Assembly: GCA_039805165.1 (NCBI GenBank)
Contig: JBDLUS010000002.1
Location: 1-8,820 of the forward strand
Length of the DNA stretch: 8,820 bases
Origin: CAIZGX01 sp039805165
Lineage (GTDB): Bacteria > Bacteroidota > Bacteroidia > Flavobacteriales_D > Sanyastnellaceae
Direction of reading: 5' to 3'
In this document: one piece after another, positions 1 through 5,865 of the stretch
Numbering within the stretch: position 1 is the first letter of the stretch
How the letters are laid out: every line of letters begins with the position of its first letter
Made by a program: the position numbers and the translations under genes
The notes under the pieces: model-generated
The model's input: the letters and a program-made list of their open reading frames with translations, nothing else
Database searches by the model: none
Told to the model about the DNA's origin: nothing

Positions 1-265
1 TAAGCGGACGATTGATAATAGCTGCTTGAATGCTGTCTGCAAGTAACAAGCGAATGATTTCCTCTTCCGTTGAATAGGTAGGTTTGATTTTCGCTTTGTC
101 ATAAATCTGCTCGTAAACAGGTATTTGAGACTGCATCATTAGGCTGTAACTTTCGTCAACGCCAATTTTCAACTCACCTGAGGAAATACCTGGAGCCGAT
201 TGGTCGTAGTTCCCGCAACTCGCGAGCAACGCGCCAAACAATGCTATGAAGAATGTTTTTTTCAT
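1..265 (-). CDS. PstS-like substrate-binding lipoprotein, N-terminal 88 residues (partial)
   Basis: The gene runs off the left edge, so only its start is visible. It opens with a lipoprotein signal: basic MKK, a hydrophobic core, then the lipobox LASC with the lipidated cysteine at residue 18, followed by a short Gly/Ser/Pro-rich linker. From about residue 32 the sequence GELKIGVDESY, then QIPVYEQIYDKAKI, then LLADSIQAAIINRPL matches the first lobe of the periplasmic-binding-protein fold as seen in the PstS-like lipoproteins that Bacteroidota often encode next to tonB (family knowledge). Its ATG overlaps the TGA of the preceding small membrane protein gene as ATGA, suggesting translational coupling and a shared tonB operon. 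Ligand residues lie outside the window, so phosphate binding cannot be claimed. A general TonB-associated or cell-envelope role is equally possible. Confidence 0.78.
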   Translation of the reverse strand, partial: MKKTFFIALFGALLASCGNYDQSAPGISSGELKIGVDESYSLMMQSQIPVYEQIYDKAKIKPTYSTEEEIIRLLLADSIQAAIINRPL

Positions 266-477
266 TTTGTGGTGTCCTCTGATTTTAGTTCTTTCCACGC
301 TAGTTGAACTCTTCTTGCACGCATTGCTGCATAAAGGAATAGCACAAGTGCAAACCAATATTTTCTTTGGCCGGGTAAGGTGTTGTCTAACGCATTGGAG
401 GCCACACAAAAGATGGCCATTCCAACGAAAACTCCTACCATAATAATCTGGCTTATCAGCAAGGGCTTTTTCAGCAT
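262..477 (-). CDS. small conserved-type membrane protein, two helices, 71 aa
   Basis: Function not recognised. The protein has two hydrophobic helices, about residues 6-27 and 39-51, joined by a short polar turn (NTLPGQRK), then a basic, amphipathic tail (RARRVQLAWKELK) that should lie in the cytoplasm, with both termini inside. Small membrane proteins with this plan and a similar arginine/lysine-rich tail occur in Bacteroidota beside tonB and PstS-like genes (family knowledge, recalled not searched). I chose the ATG at 477. A TTG seven bases upstream (486) would add three residues, but it overlaps a promoter-like motif. The gene starts 11 bp after the tonB stop and its own stop overlaps the next start by 4 bp. 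This tight packing is the main reason to believe it is a real gene. Confidence 0.7.
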   Translation of the reverse strand: MLKKPLLISQIIMVGVFVGMAIFCVASNALDNTLPGQRKYWFALVLFLYAAMRARRVQLAWKELKSEDTTK

Positions 478-483
478 AGGGTG

Positions 484-491
484 CAAATTTA
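484..491 (-). promoter_or_regulatory. possible internal promoter (TAAATTTG) before the small membrane protein gene
   Basis: On the minus strand the sequence TAAATTTGCACC matches the Bacteroidota -7 element TAnnTTTG, and it ends only 6 bp before the ATG at 477. The same 13 bases, TTAAATTTGCACC, occur upstream of valS. The motif overlaps the tonB stop codon, and I see no -33 TTG at the usual spacing, so it may be chance. If active, the transcript would be essentially leaderless. Confidence 0.35.
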
Positions 492-1289
492 ATCGTTTAC
501 AAGTGAAAATTGAATAGGAATAGTTTGTTTTACAGCAACGGACGTATTTCCGCTACGACCGGGGATCCAATTCGGCATTTTTTGAATGGCTTTCAATGCT
601 ATTTTATTCAACTCGTCCCCGTTCTCAATGCCACGTTCCACCGATACGCGAGAGATGCTTCCATCTTCTTCAATTACGAATGAAACGTAGACTGTTCCTT
701 CGATTCCAAGGTTCTTCATTCGCTCGGGATAGTAGATGTTGTCTTGAAGGAAGGCATACAATTCAGAGACTCCGCCAGGAAATTCGGGCATGAACTGAGC
801 GAATGTTTTGAAATTGTTATTTTTTTTCTTTTTCACGGTAGTTGTGTCCACCTCGAAATTGGGATCCTCTGGAAATCCGAAGAAATCATCATCGTCGCCT
901 CCCAGACCAATTCCTCCAAAACGACTGAAAACGTTGGTTTTCTTGGTGGTGTTATCCACTATGTTCACGGTTCGGTTTTCAACGCCACCTCCTTGCGCTT
1001 TCTGCACGAGGGATTGTTTCTTCGGTTCTTTTTTTGGTTGAATTTTAATTTCATCCAAACGCACGGTCGCGAGTTGGGTCATTTGAACTTCCGGTGCCTT
1101 TTTCTCAATGGCTTTGTTAGTCAAGGTCAGCGTGAAGAGGAAGCCAGAGACGAGGCAAATGGCCATGGCTGTTGAGAGTAATGTTCGGCGACCGTAGTTT
1201 TTACGAAGCGTGTAGGCGCCATACATTTTGTTGCGGGTTTCAAACACTACTTCATCGAGTGTTTTGAAAAGGGTGCGAGTCTTTTTCAT
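489..1289 (-). CDS. tonB: TonB family energy transducer, Bacteroidota type
   Basis: TonB carries proton-motive energy from an ExbB/ExbD motor in the inner membrane to TonB-dependent receptors in the outer membrane. In the 266-residue form, residues 9-35 hold the cytoplasmic motif DEVVFETRNK followed by YGAYTLRKNYGRR, a hallmark of Bacteroidota TonB. One membrane helix follows (about 37-57). A periplasmic linker rich in Lys, Pro and Gln comes next, with an acidic patch GGDDDDFFGFPEDPNFE and a run of four Lys and three Asn. The C-terminal TonB domain (about 167-266) shows MPEFPGG, YYPERMKNLGIEGTVYVSF and MPNWIPGR. The ATG at 1289 is preferred because the family normally begins just before this motif. 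An in-frame ATG at 1367 would add 26 residues, has a weak AAAGGA upstream, and cannot be excluded. No exbB or exbD is in the window. This is the first gene of its operon. Confidence 0.92.
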   Translation of the reverse strand: MKKTRTLFKTLDEVVFETRNKMYGAYTLRKNYGRRTLLSTAMAICLVSGFLFTLTLTNKAIEKKAPEVQMTQLATVRLDEIKIQPKKEPKKQSLVQKAQGGGVENRTVNIVDNTTKKTNVFSRFGGIGLGGDDDDFFGFPEDPNFEVDTTTVKKKKNNNFKTFAQFMPEFPGGVSELYAFLQDNIYYPERMKNLGIEGTVYVSFVIEEDGSISRVSVERGIENGDELNKIALKAIQKMPNWIPGRSGNTSVAVKQTIPIQFSLVND

Positions 1290-1345
1290 AACTGTTGTTT
1301 TCTTTTTCAAACGAGTTATTGCACTGTCCTGGTCTGTTGAAGGTC

Positions 1346-1353
1346 TATCTTTG
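1346..1353 (+). promoter_or_regulatory. promoter -7 element (TATCTTTG) for the secreted hydrolase
   Basis: TATCTTTG is a full match to the Bacteroidota TAnnTTTG element and lies 31 bp before the ATG at 1385 on the same strand. That would give a 5' leader of roughly 28 bases. A TTGC at 1319-1322 could be the upstream element, but the 24-base spacing is slightly longer than usual. The site lies inside the optional 26-residue extension of the divergent tonB reading frame, which slightly favours the shorter TonB. Confidence 0.65.
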
Positions 1354-1384
1354 ACATTCATTTCCATCTATAAATTTCCTTTCT

Positions 1385-2131
1385 ATGAAAGTTAAATTGT
1401 TGCTTATTTGCCTTCTTGTTTTTGCTGAAACCCAAGCGCAGCAAGCAAAATTCCTTGTTTCAAATGGAAAAAAATTACCCTTGAAAGAATATGTGGTAGG
1501 TGGCGATTATGAAGCGCGATTGCCTTTTATCTTGTTTTTGCATGGCGCTGGCGAGCGCGGTAGCGACAACGTTTCTCAGACCAAAGTTGGACTTCCTATT
1601 CTCATGGAAACGTTGAAAGCCGCAGGACTTGAGCATTACGTCCTTTGGGCTCCCCAATGTCCAACAGATCAAAGATGGACAGATGTCGATTGGAAGGCGA
1701 TTGAGCACACCATGAAAAAAAATCCAACTTGGCCTATGCAAGTATTGATGAATGGAATTGACTCTCTCGTGTTGAACACGAGAATGATCGATACAACGCG
1801 CATGTACATTGTTGGATTGAGCATGGGCGGATACGGTACTTGGGAGTACATTGCGCGTCAGCCGTATCGCTTTGCTTCAGCAATGCCGGTTTGCGGGGGT
1901 GGAGACATTGCACAAACGAAGAACAATACGCAAACCGCCGTGTGGGCCTTTCATGGAAAGGCCGATAATGTTGTTCCTTATGAGAATTCAGTTCGTATAG
2001 TGAACGCAACAAAAAAGGTGAACACGAATGTTCACCTCATTTCTTATCCAGATGTCAAACACGACAGTTGGAACAAAGCTTTCGCTGAAAAGAAAATCGT
2101 TCGCGATTTCATTTCAACACGAAAGAAATAA
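1385..2131 (+). CDS. secreted alpha/beta hydrolase (predicted peptidase/esterase, PHB-depolymerase-like)
   Basis: A 248-residue serine hydrolase predicted to leave the cytoplasm. Residues 1-18 form a signal peptide (MKVK, hydrophobic core, cut near TQA|QQ). The fold is shown by the oxyanion-loop motif FLHGAGERGSDN (51-62), the nucleophile elbow GLSMGGYGTW with Ser146, Asp194 in HGKADNVVP, and His226 in VKHDSW, so the triad is complete. FLHGAGERG together with GLSMGGYG is typical of the COG4099-like predicted peptidases related to polyhydroxybutyrate depolymerases and feruloyl esterases (family knowledge). The substrate cannot be read from the sequence; an ester or peptide is likely. The gene stands alone, divergent from tonB and convergent with valS (6 bp between stops), and has its own promoter at 1346. 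Its 3' coding region carries a hairpin that acts on the other strand. Confidence 0.87.
   Translation: MKVKLLLICLLVFAETQAQQAKFLVSNGKKLPLKEYVVGGDYEARLPFILFLHGAGERGSDNVSQTKVGLPILMETLKAAGLEHYVLWAPQCPTDQRWTDVDWKAIEHTMKKNPTWPMQVLMNGIDSLVLNTRMIDTTRMYIVGLSMGGYGTWEYIARQPYRFASAMPVCGGGDIAQTKNNTQTAVWAFHGKADNVVPYENSVRIVNATKKVNTNVHLISYPDVKHDSWNKAFAEKKIVRDFISTRKK
2011..2037 (-). terminator. intrinsic terminator for valS, inside the convergent hydrolase gene
   Basis: Read on the minus strand, the arms AGGTGAAC and GTTCACCT form a perfect 8-bp stem around the loop ATTCGT, followed directly by TTTTTTG. This is a textbook Rho-independent terminator. It lies about 100 bases past the valS stop at 2138 and is in the right orientation for the valS transcript. 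The same DNA encodes KKVNTNVHL of the hydrolase on the plus strand, so the terminator is embedded in coding sequence. Confidence 0.65.
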
Positions 2132-2137
2132 TTTCTA

Positions 2138-4750
2138 TTATCCGAGCTGTTCTTTGATCGCGGCAATCTTACTCAACGCGTCAGATTGTTTTTTGCGCTC
2201 GCCTTCCAATACAGCAGCCGGAGCATTTTGAACGAAGCGTTCATTCGAAAGCTTCGCCTCTACAGACTTTAAGAAGCCTTCGAGGTAAGCCAACTCTTCC
2301 TTCATCTTCGCTTGCTCTGCTTCAACGTCAACAGACGCAGTATATGGAATGAAATATTCAACACCATTCACCATGAAGCTGAAAGATGGGTTCATCTTCT
2401 CAGACACTTCATTCAATTCAGAGATGTTGCACAAATGTTTGAAGGCTGCATCGAACGAAGAATTTCTGTTTGCTGTTTTCATGAATGAAACAACCAAGGC
2501 TTCTTTGTTCGGAAGGTTTTGCTTTTTGCGAACGTTACGAACTTCAGTCACCAATTGCTCAAACTCTTCAAATTCTTTTTGAATATTCGCGTCGAAGCTC
2601 TTCGCTGCAGGCCAATTCGCTGTACAAATCATTTCCGATTCGCTCTTCCAAGATTCCATGTGTTGCCACATTTCTTCGGTTAAGAATGGCATAAACGGAT
2701 GCAACACTTTCAATAAATTTTGGAAAATATCAAGTGTGTCGTTGTATGTTTTCGAATCGATTCCTTTTCCGTAAGATGGCTTCGCCATTTCCAAATACCA
2801 CGCGCAGAAGTCGTCCCAAATTAATTTGTACGTCTGCATCAACACTTCGCTAATACGGAACTTATCGTAACCGTCTTCCATCTCAGCAAGTACTTGCTCG
2901 AAGCGATTGTTCATCCACTTCACTGCAATAGCAGAAGATTTAGGTTGCTCCAAAGAAGCATCGATCTTCTCTTCCCAACTCTTCACCAAACGGAAGGCGT
3001 TCCAAATTTTATTGGCGAAATTTCTTCCTTGCTCGCAAAGCGATTCATCGAATGGAAGGTCATTTCCAGCAGGAGATGAAAGCAACATTCCAACACGAAC
3101 ACCGTCTGCTCCGAACTGTTGCATGAGTTCAATCGGATCGGGTGAGTTACCCAACGACTTGCTCATCTTTCTTCCTTGCTTATCGCGAACGATGCCGGTG
3201 TAGTAAACGTTTTTGAAAGGGAAGTTCCCAACGTATTCATATCCTGCAACAATCATTCGTGCAACCCAGAAGAACATAATCTCTGGAGCCGTTACCAAAT
3301 CGGCAGTAGGGTAGTAGTAGTCTAATTCTTCTTTCGAATAGAATCCGTCGAACACACTAATTGGCCACAACCAAGAGCTGAACCAAGTGTCTAATACATC
3401 GTCGTCTTGCTTCAAATCTGCAGCACTCCATGAAGCACCTTTGGCTTGAAACTGTGCAACGGCATCTTCAATGTTTTTCGCAACTTCAAAACTTCCATCA
3501 GGCGCGTAGAACGCAGGAATGCGATGTCCCCACCACAATTGACGAGAGATACACCAATCTTTGATGTTCTCCATCCAATTGCGATAAGAGTTCTTGAATT
3601 TCGGAGGGAAGAAACGAATGGTGTCGTTCATGACGTTTTCCAAAGCAGGCTTGCTGAGGTCTTTCATGTCAACGAACCACTGTAACGACAAGCGCGGTTC
3701 AATAACCACGTCTGTGCGTTCTGAATATCCAACTTTATTCAAGTGCTCTTCGGTCTTGGCTAGCAGTCCGGCAGCATCTAAATCTTTTGCAATTTGATCA
3801 CGAACTGCAAAGCGCTCTTGACCCACATACATGCCTCCTGCTTCGGAAATTGTTCCGTCTGCATTCATCATGTTAATCACTTCCAGTTGGTATTTTTCAC
3901 CCAACATAAAGTCATTTTGATCGTGTGCAGGCGTTACTTTCAAGCATCCTGTTCCGAATTCAATTTCAACATATTCATCTGCAATGACGGGAACAGCGCG
4001 GTTCACCAACGGAACAATAACTTTCTTTCCGTGAAGGTGTGTGTAACGCTCGTCTTTTGGATTCACGCAAACAGCGGTGTCTCCAAGAATGGTTTCAGGA
4101 CGGGTAGTCGCAACGGTTAAGAATTCGTTGGTTCCTTCAATCTGATATTTTAGGAAATACAATTTCGATTGTATTTCCTTGTGTATTACTTCTTCGTCTG
4201 ATAAAGCGGTAAGTGCAGCAGGATCCCAGTTGATCATGCGTTCACCACGATAGATTTTTCCTTTTTTGTGAAGGTCAATGAAGCAGTCGATTACACTTTC
4301 GTAATATTTCGGGTCCATGGTGAAACGCGTGCGATCCCAGTCGCAGCTCGCTCCTAACTTCTTCAATTGATCTAAAATAATTCCACCGTGCTTGTGCGTC
4401 CATTCCCACGCGTGCTCCATGAACGCGTCGCGAGAAAGGTCAGATTTCTTAATTCCTTCTTTGCGCAGTTTCTGAACCACTTTCGCTTCAGTAGCAATAG
4501 AAGCGTGGTCGGTACCCGGCACCCAACATGCGTTGAAGCCGCGCATACGTGCACGGCGAATAAGTAAATCTTGAATGGTATTATTCAACATGTGTCCCAT
4601 GTGCAATACCCCTGTGACGTTCGGCGGAGGAATAACAATGGTGTACGCGGGCTTGTCGTTAGGAGTAGATTTAAAAACCTTCTTCTCTAGCCACATTGCG
4701 TAAATGCGGTCTTCCGTCTCGTTTGGAGAGTATTTGCTTGGAATTTCCAT
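2138..4750 (-). CDS. valS: valyl-tRNA synthetase
   Basis: Charges tRNA-Val with valine in the cytoplasm, and hydrolyses mischarged Thr-tRNA-Val. It is a complete class I enzyme of 870 residues, in the normal size range. The Rossmann fold starts with PPPNVTGVLHMGH (41-53), containing the HIGH-type motif HMGH. The CP1 editing domain shows TTRPETILGD (215-224) and GTGCLKVTPAHDQNDF (266-281). DVLDTWFSSWLWP follows near 451-463, then the second ATP motif GRKMSKSLGN (KMSKS at 528-532), the helical anticodon-binding domain, and a C-terminal coiled coil from about 806 to the end. I chose the ATG at 4750: a TTG at 4771 would add seven residues, but it falls within the promoter motif. It appears to be transcribed on its own, from the promoter at 4769 to the terminator near 2011. 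Confidence 0.98.
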   Translation of the reverse strand: MEIPSKYSPNETEDRIYAMWLEKKVFKSTPNDKPAYTIVIPPPNVTGVLHMGHMLNNTIQDLLIRRARMRGFNACWVPGTDHASIATEAKVVQKLRKEGIKKSDLSRDAFMEHAWEWTHKHGGIILDQLKKLGASCDWDRTRFTMDPKYYESVIDCFIDLHKKGKIYRGERMINWDPAALTALSDEEVIHKEIQSKLYFLKYQIEGTNEFLTVATTRPETILGDTAVCVNPKDERYTHLHGKKVIVPLVNRAVPVIADEYVEIEFGTGCLKVTPAHDQNDFMLGEKYQLEVINMMNADGTISEAGGMYVGQERFAVRDQIAKDLDAAGLLAKTEEHLNKVGYSERTDVVIEPRLSLQWFVDMKDLSKPALENVMNDTIRFFPPKFKNSYRNWMENIKDWCISRQLWWGHRIPAFYAPDGSFEVAKNIEDAVAQFQAKGASWSAADLKQDDDVLDTWFSSWLWPISVFDGFYSKEELDYYYPTADLVTAPEIMFFWVARMIVAGYEYVGNFPFKNVYYTGIVRDKQGRKMSKSLGNSPDPIELMQQFGADGVRVGMLLSSPAGNDLPFDESLCEQGRNFANKIWNAFRLVKSWEEKIDASLEQPKSSAIAVKWMNNRFEQVLAEMEDGYDKFRISEVLMQTYKLIWDDFCAWYLEMAKPSYGKGIDSKTYNDTLDIFQNLLKVLHPFMPFLTEEMWQHMESWKSESEMICTANWPAAKSFDANIQKEFEEFEQLVTEVRNVRKKQNLPNKEALVVSFMKTANRNSSFDAAFKHLCNISELNEVSEKMNPSFSFMVNGVEYFIPYTASVDVEAEQAKMKEELAYLEGFLKSVEAKLSNERFVQNAPAAVLEGERKKQSDALSKIAAIKEQLG
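2164..2194 (+). terminator. weak candidate terminator for the hydrolase, inside the valS 3' end
   Basis: On the plus strand CAATCT and AGATTG form a 6-bp stem around a 13-base loop, followed by six T residues, 33 bases past the hydrolase stop. Only two of the six pairs are G-C and the loop is large, so this is a weak call. Its interest is that it mirrors the stronger minus-strand terminator on the other side of the convergent stops. Confidence 0.25.
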
Positions 4751-4754
4751 GTTT

Positions 4755-4792
4755 GTTGAATGAAGGTGCAAATTTAAGCACCTGCCTTCAAC
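4755..4792. repeat. 38-bp imperfect dyad around the valS promoter
   Basis: On the minus strand the outer arms GTTGAA/TTCAAC and inner arms AGGTGC/GCACCT enclose the 8-base centre TTAAATTT, with a 3-by-3 mismatch between the two arm pairs. The centre and the first base of the right inner arm contain the -7 element. The right outer arm ends 4 bases before the valS ATG. No T tract follows on either strand, so it is not a standard terminator. It could be an operator, or an RNA hairpin that forms only in transcripts reading through from aroB. Confidence 0.6.
4769..4776 (-). promoter_or_regulatory. promoter -7 element (TAAATTTG) for valS
   Basis: TAAATTTGCACC on the minus strand matches the Bacteroidota TAnnTTTG element, 18 bp before the valS ATG, so the leader would be about 15 bases. 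It lies in the 61-bp gap between aroB and valS. No convincing -33 TTG is seen at the usual spacing; the nearest TTG is only 12 bases upstream. Confidence 0.6.
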
Positions 4793-4811
4793 TTCAGTGG
4801 GAAAATATCGA

Positions 4812-5846
4812 TTAAAGAGAAATTACTTCTCTTGCAATTTCATCACTCACTTCAACTTGAAATGAACACTGACCAATTTCTGTTATCAATGAAAAGTGAA
4901 ACACACCGTTCTTATTCTTCTTATCGTTTAACATGAATTGAAAAATCTGATCTTGTTCTTCTTTGTTGAAAGATGGAAGCGGTCCGAAGATATCCAGTAT
5001 TCTTTTTTCAATGTTTTGAGCCAAAGAAGCATTGAGCATTTCCAACTTAACGGCTATTCGATTTTCAAGGACCATTCCCCAGCCTACAGCATTGCCGTGA
5101 GTAATGGGATCAGATTTCTTGAGAAAGAAAGATTCGATTGCATGTCCAATGGTATGACCGTAGTTTAACTTCTTTCGAACCGAACGTTCATTCGGGTCCT
5201 CGTTAGTGATTTCTGATTTTATTTCATTGGAGCGTTTAACGAAGACAGCAATGTGAGAAGCTTCATTAGAATTGACATGAGAAAGTGCTTCCCAATAATC
5301 AGCGTCGGCAATGAGCGCATGTTTAAGCATTTCAGCAAAACCAGATTTCAATTCTTTTTCAGGAAGGGTATCTAAGAATCCAGTAAAAACAAGAACACTT
5401 AACGGCCAGCTAAATAGTCCAACAGCATTCTTCACATCCATTATGTCAATACCACACTTTCCACCTATAGCAGCATCTACTTGGGCCATAACGGTAGTTG
5501 GAATGTTAATGAAGTCGATTCCTCTTTTGTATGTTGAAGCAACGAATCCGCCAATGTCTGAAATTACACCTCCGCCCACATTCAGAAGAAGCGATTGCCT
5601 GTCGGCATTGTGATGAAGTAATTCTTCATAAAGCTGCCCAACGATTTCCAGCGATTTGCTTTCTTCCCCTTCGGGAATTTCAATAATCGGAACTTCGTTT
5701 AAAGCCGGAATGGTTTCTAGTAGGAAACGAACACATTGTTCGTTCGTATTGGTATCGCACAGAATGAAAGTAGCCGAATGCTTGCTCACTTCCTCTGTGA
5801 GAATTTTTTGAATTTCGTCGAATGAATGAATGGTTTTAACGTTCAT
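4812..5846 (-). CDS. aroB: 3-dehydroquinate synthase
   Basis: Second step of the shikimate pathway to aromatic amino acids: converts DAHP to 3-dehydroquinate with NAD+ and a divalent metal (Zn or Co), in the cytoplasm. The 344-residue protein is slightly shorter than the usual 355-365. Visible motifs are the NAD-binding GGGVISDIGGFVASTYKRG (91-109), PTTVMAQVDAAIGGKCGID (116-134), SGFAEMLKHALI with metal ligand Glu172, LNYGHTIGHAIE with metal ligand His231 and catalytic His235, and THGNAVGWGM with metal ligand His250. NDKKNKNG follows near 307. All key residues are present. GGKCGID has Cys where Thr is more common. The gene starts 19 bp after the adaptor stop, so it is probably the last gene of the efflux operon. 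The ATG at 5846 is the natural start. Confidence 0.97.
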   Translation of the reverse strand: MNVKTIHSFDEIQKILTEEVSKHSATFILCDTNTNEQCVRFLLETIPALNEVPIIEIPEGEESKSLEIVGQLYEELLHHNADRQSLLLNVGGGVISDIGGFVASTYKRGIDFINIPTTVMAQVDAAIGGKCGIDIMDVKNAVGLFSWPLSVLVFTGFLDTLPEKELKSGFAEMLKHALIADADYWEALSHVNSNEASHIAVFVKRSNEIKSEITNEDPNERSVRKKLNYGHTIGHAIESFFLKKSDPITHGNAVGWGMVLENRIAVKLEMLNASLAQNIEKRILDIFGPLPSFNKEEQDQIFQFMLNDKKNKNGVFHFSLITEIGQCSFQVEVSDEIAREVISL

Positions 5847-5865
5847 GGGAGTGTGAATTTATAAC

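Noticed and set aside
744..1175. 143-codon plus-strand open frame opposite tonB
   Set aside because: It is antisense to a well-supported TonB gene, shows no recognisable domain, and its composition follows the T-rich complement of Lys-rich codons.
2121..2136. Short palindrome GAAATAATTTC at the hydrolase stop
   Set aside because: The one-base centre leaves no room for a hairpin loop, and the arms are only 5 bp and AT-rich.
3794..4120. 108-codon plus-strand open frame opposite valS
   Set aside because: Antisense to the conserved ValRS editing domain; Phe, His and Cys richness is what the reverse of that coding sequence would give.
4751..4771. TTG start that would lengthen ValRS by seven residues
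   Set aside because: It falls on the last bases of the -7 promoter element, so it would not be usefully transcribed; the ATG at 4750 fits the family.
4815..4833. 7-bp inverted repeat AAGAGAA/TTCTCTT at the aroB 3' end, considered as a terminator
   Set aside because: The stem is AT-rich, lies within the last aroB codons, and is not followed by a T tract on the minus strand.
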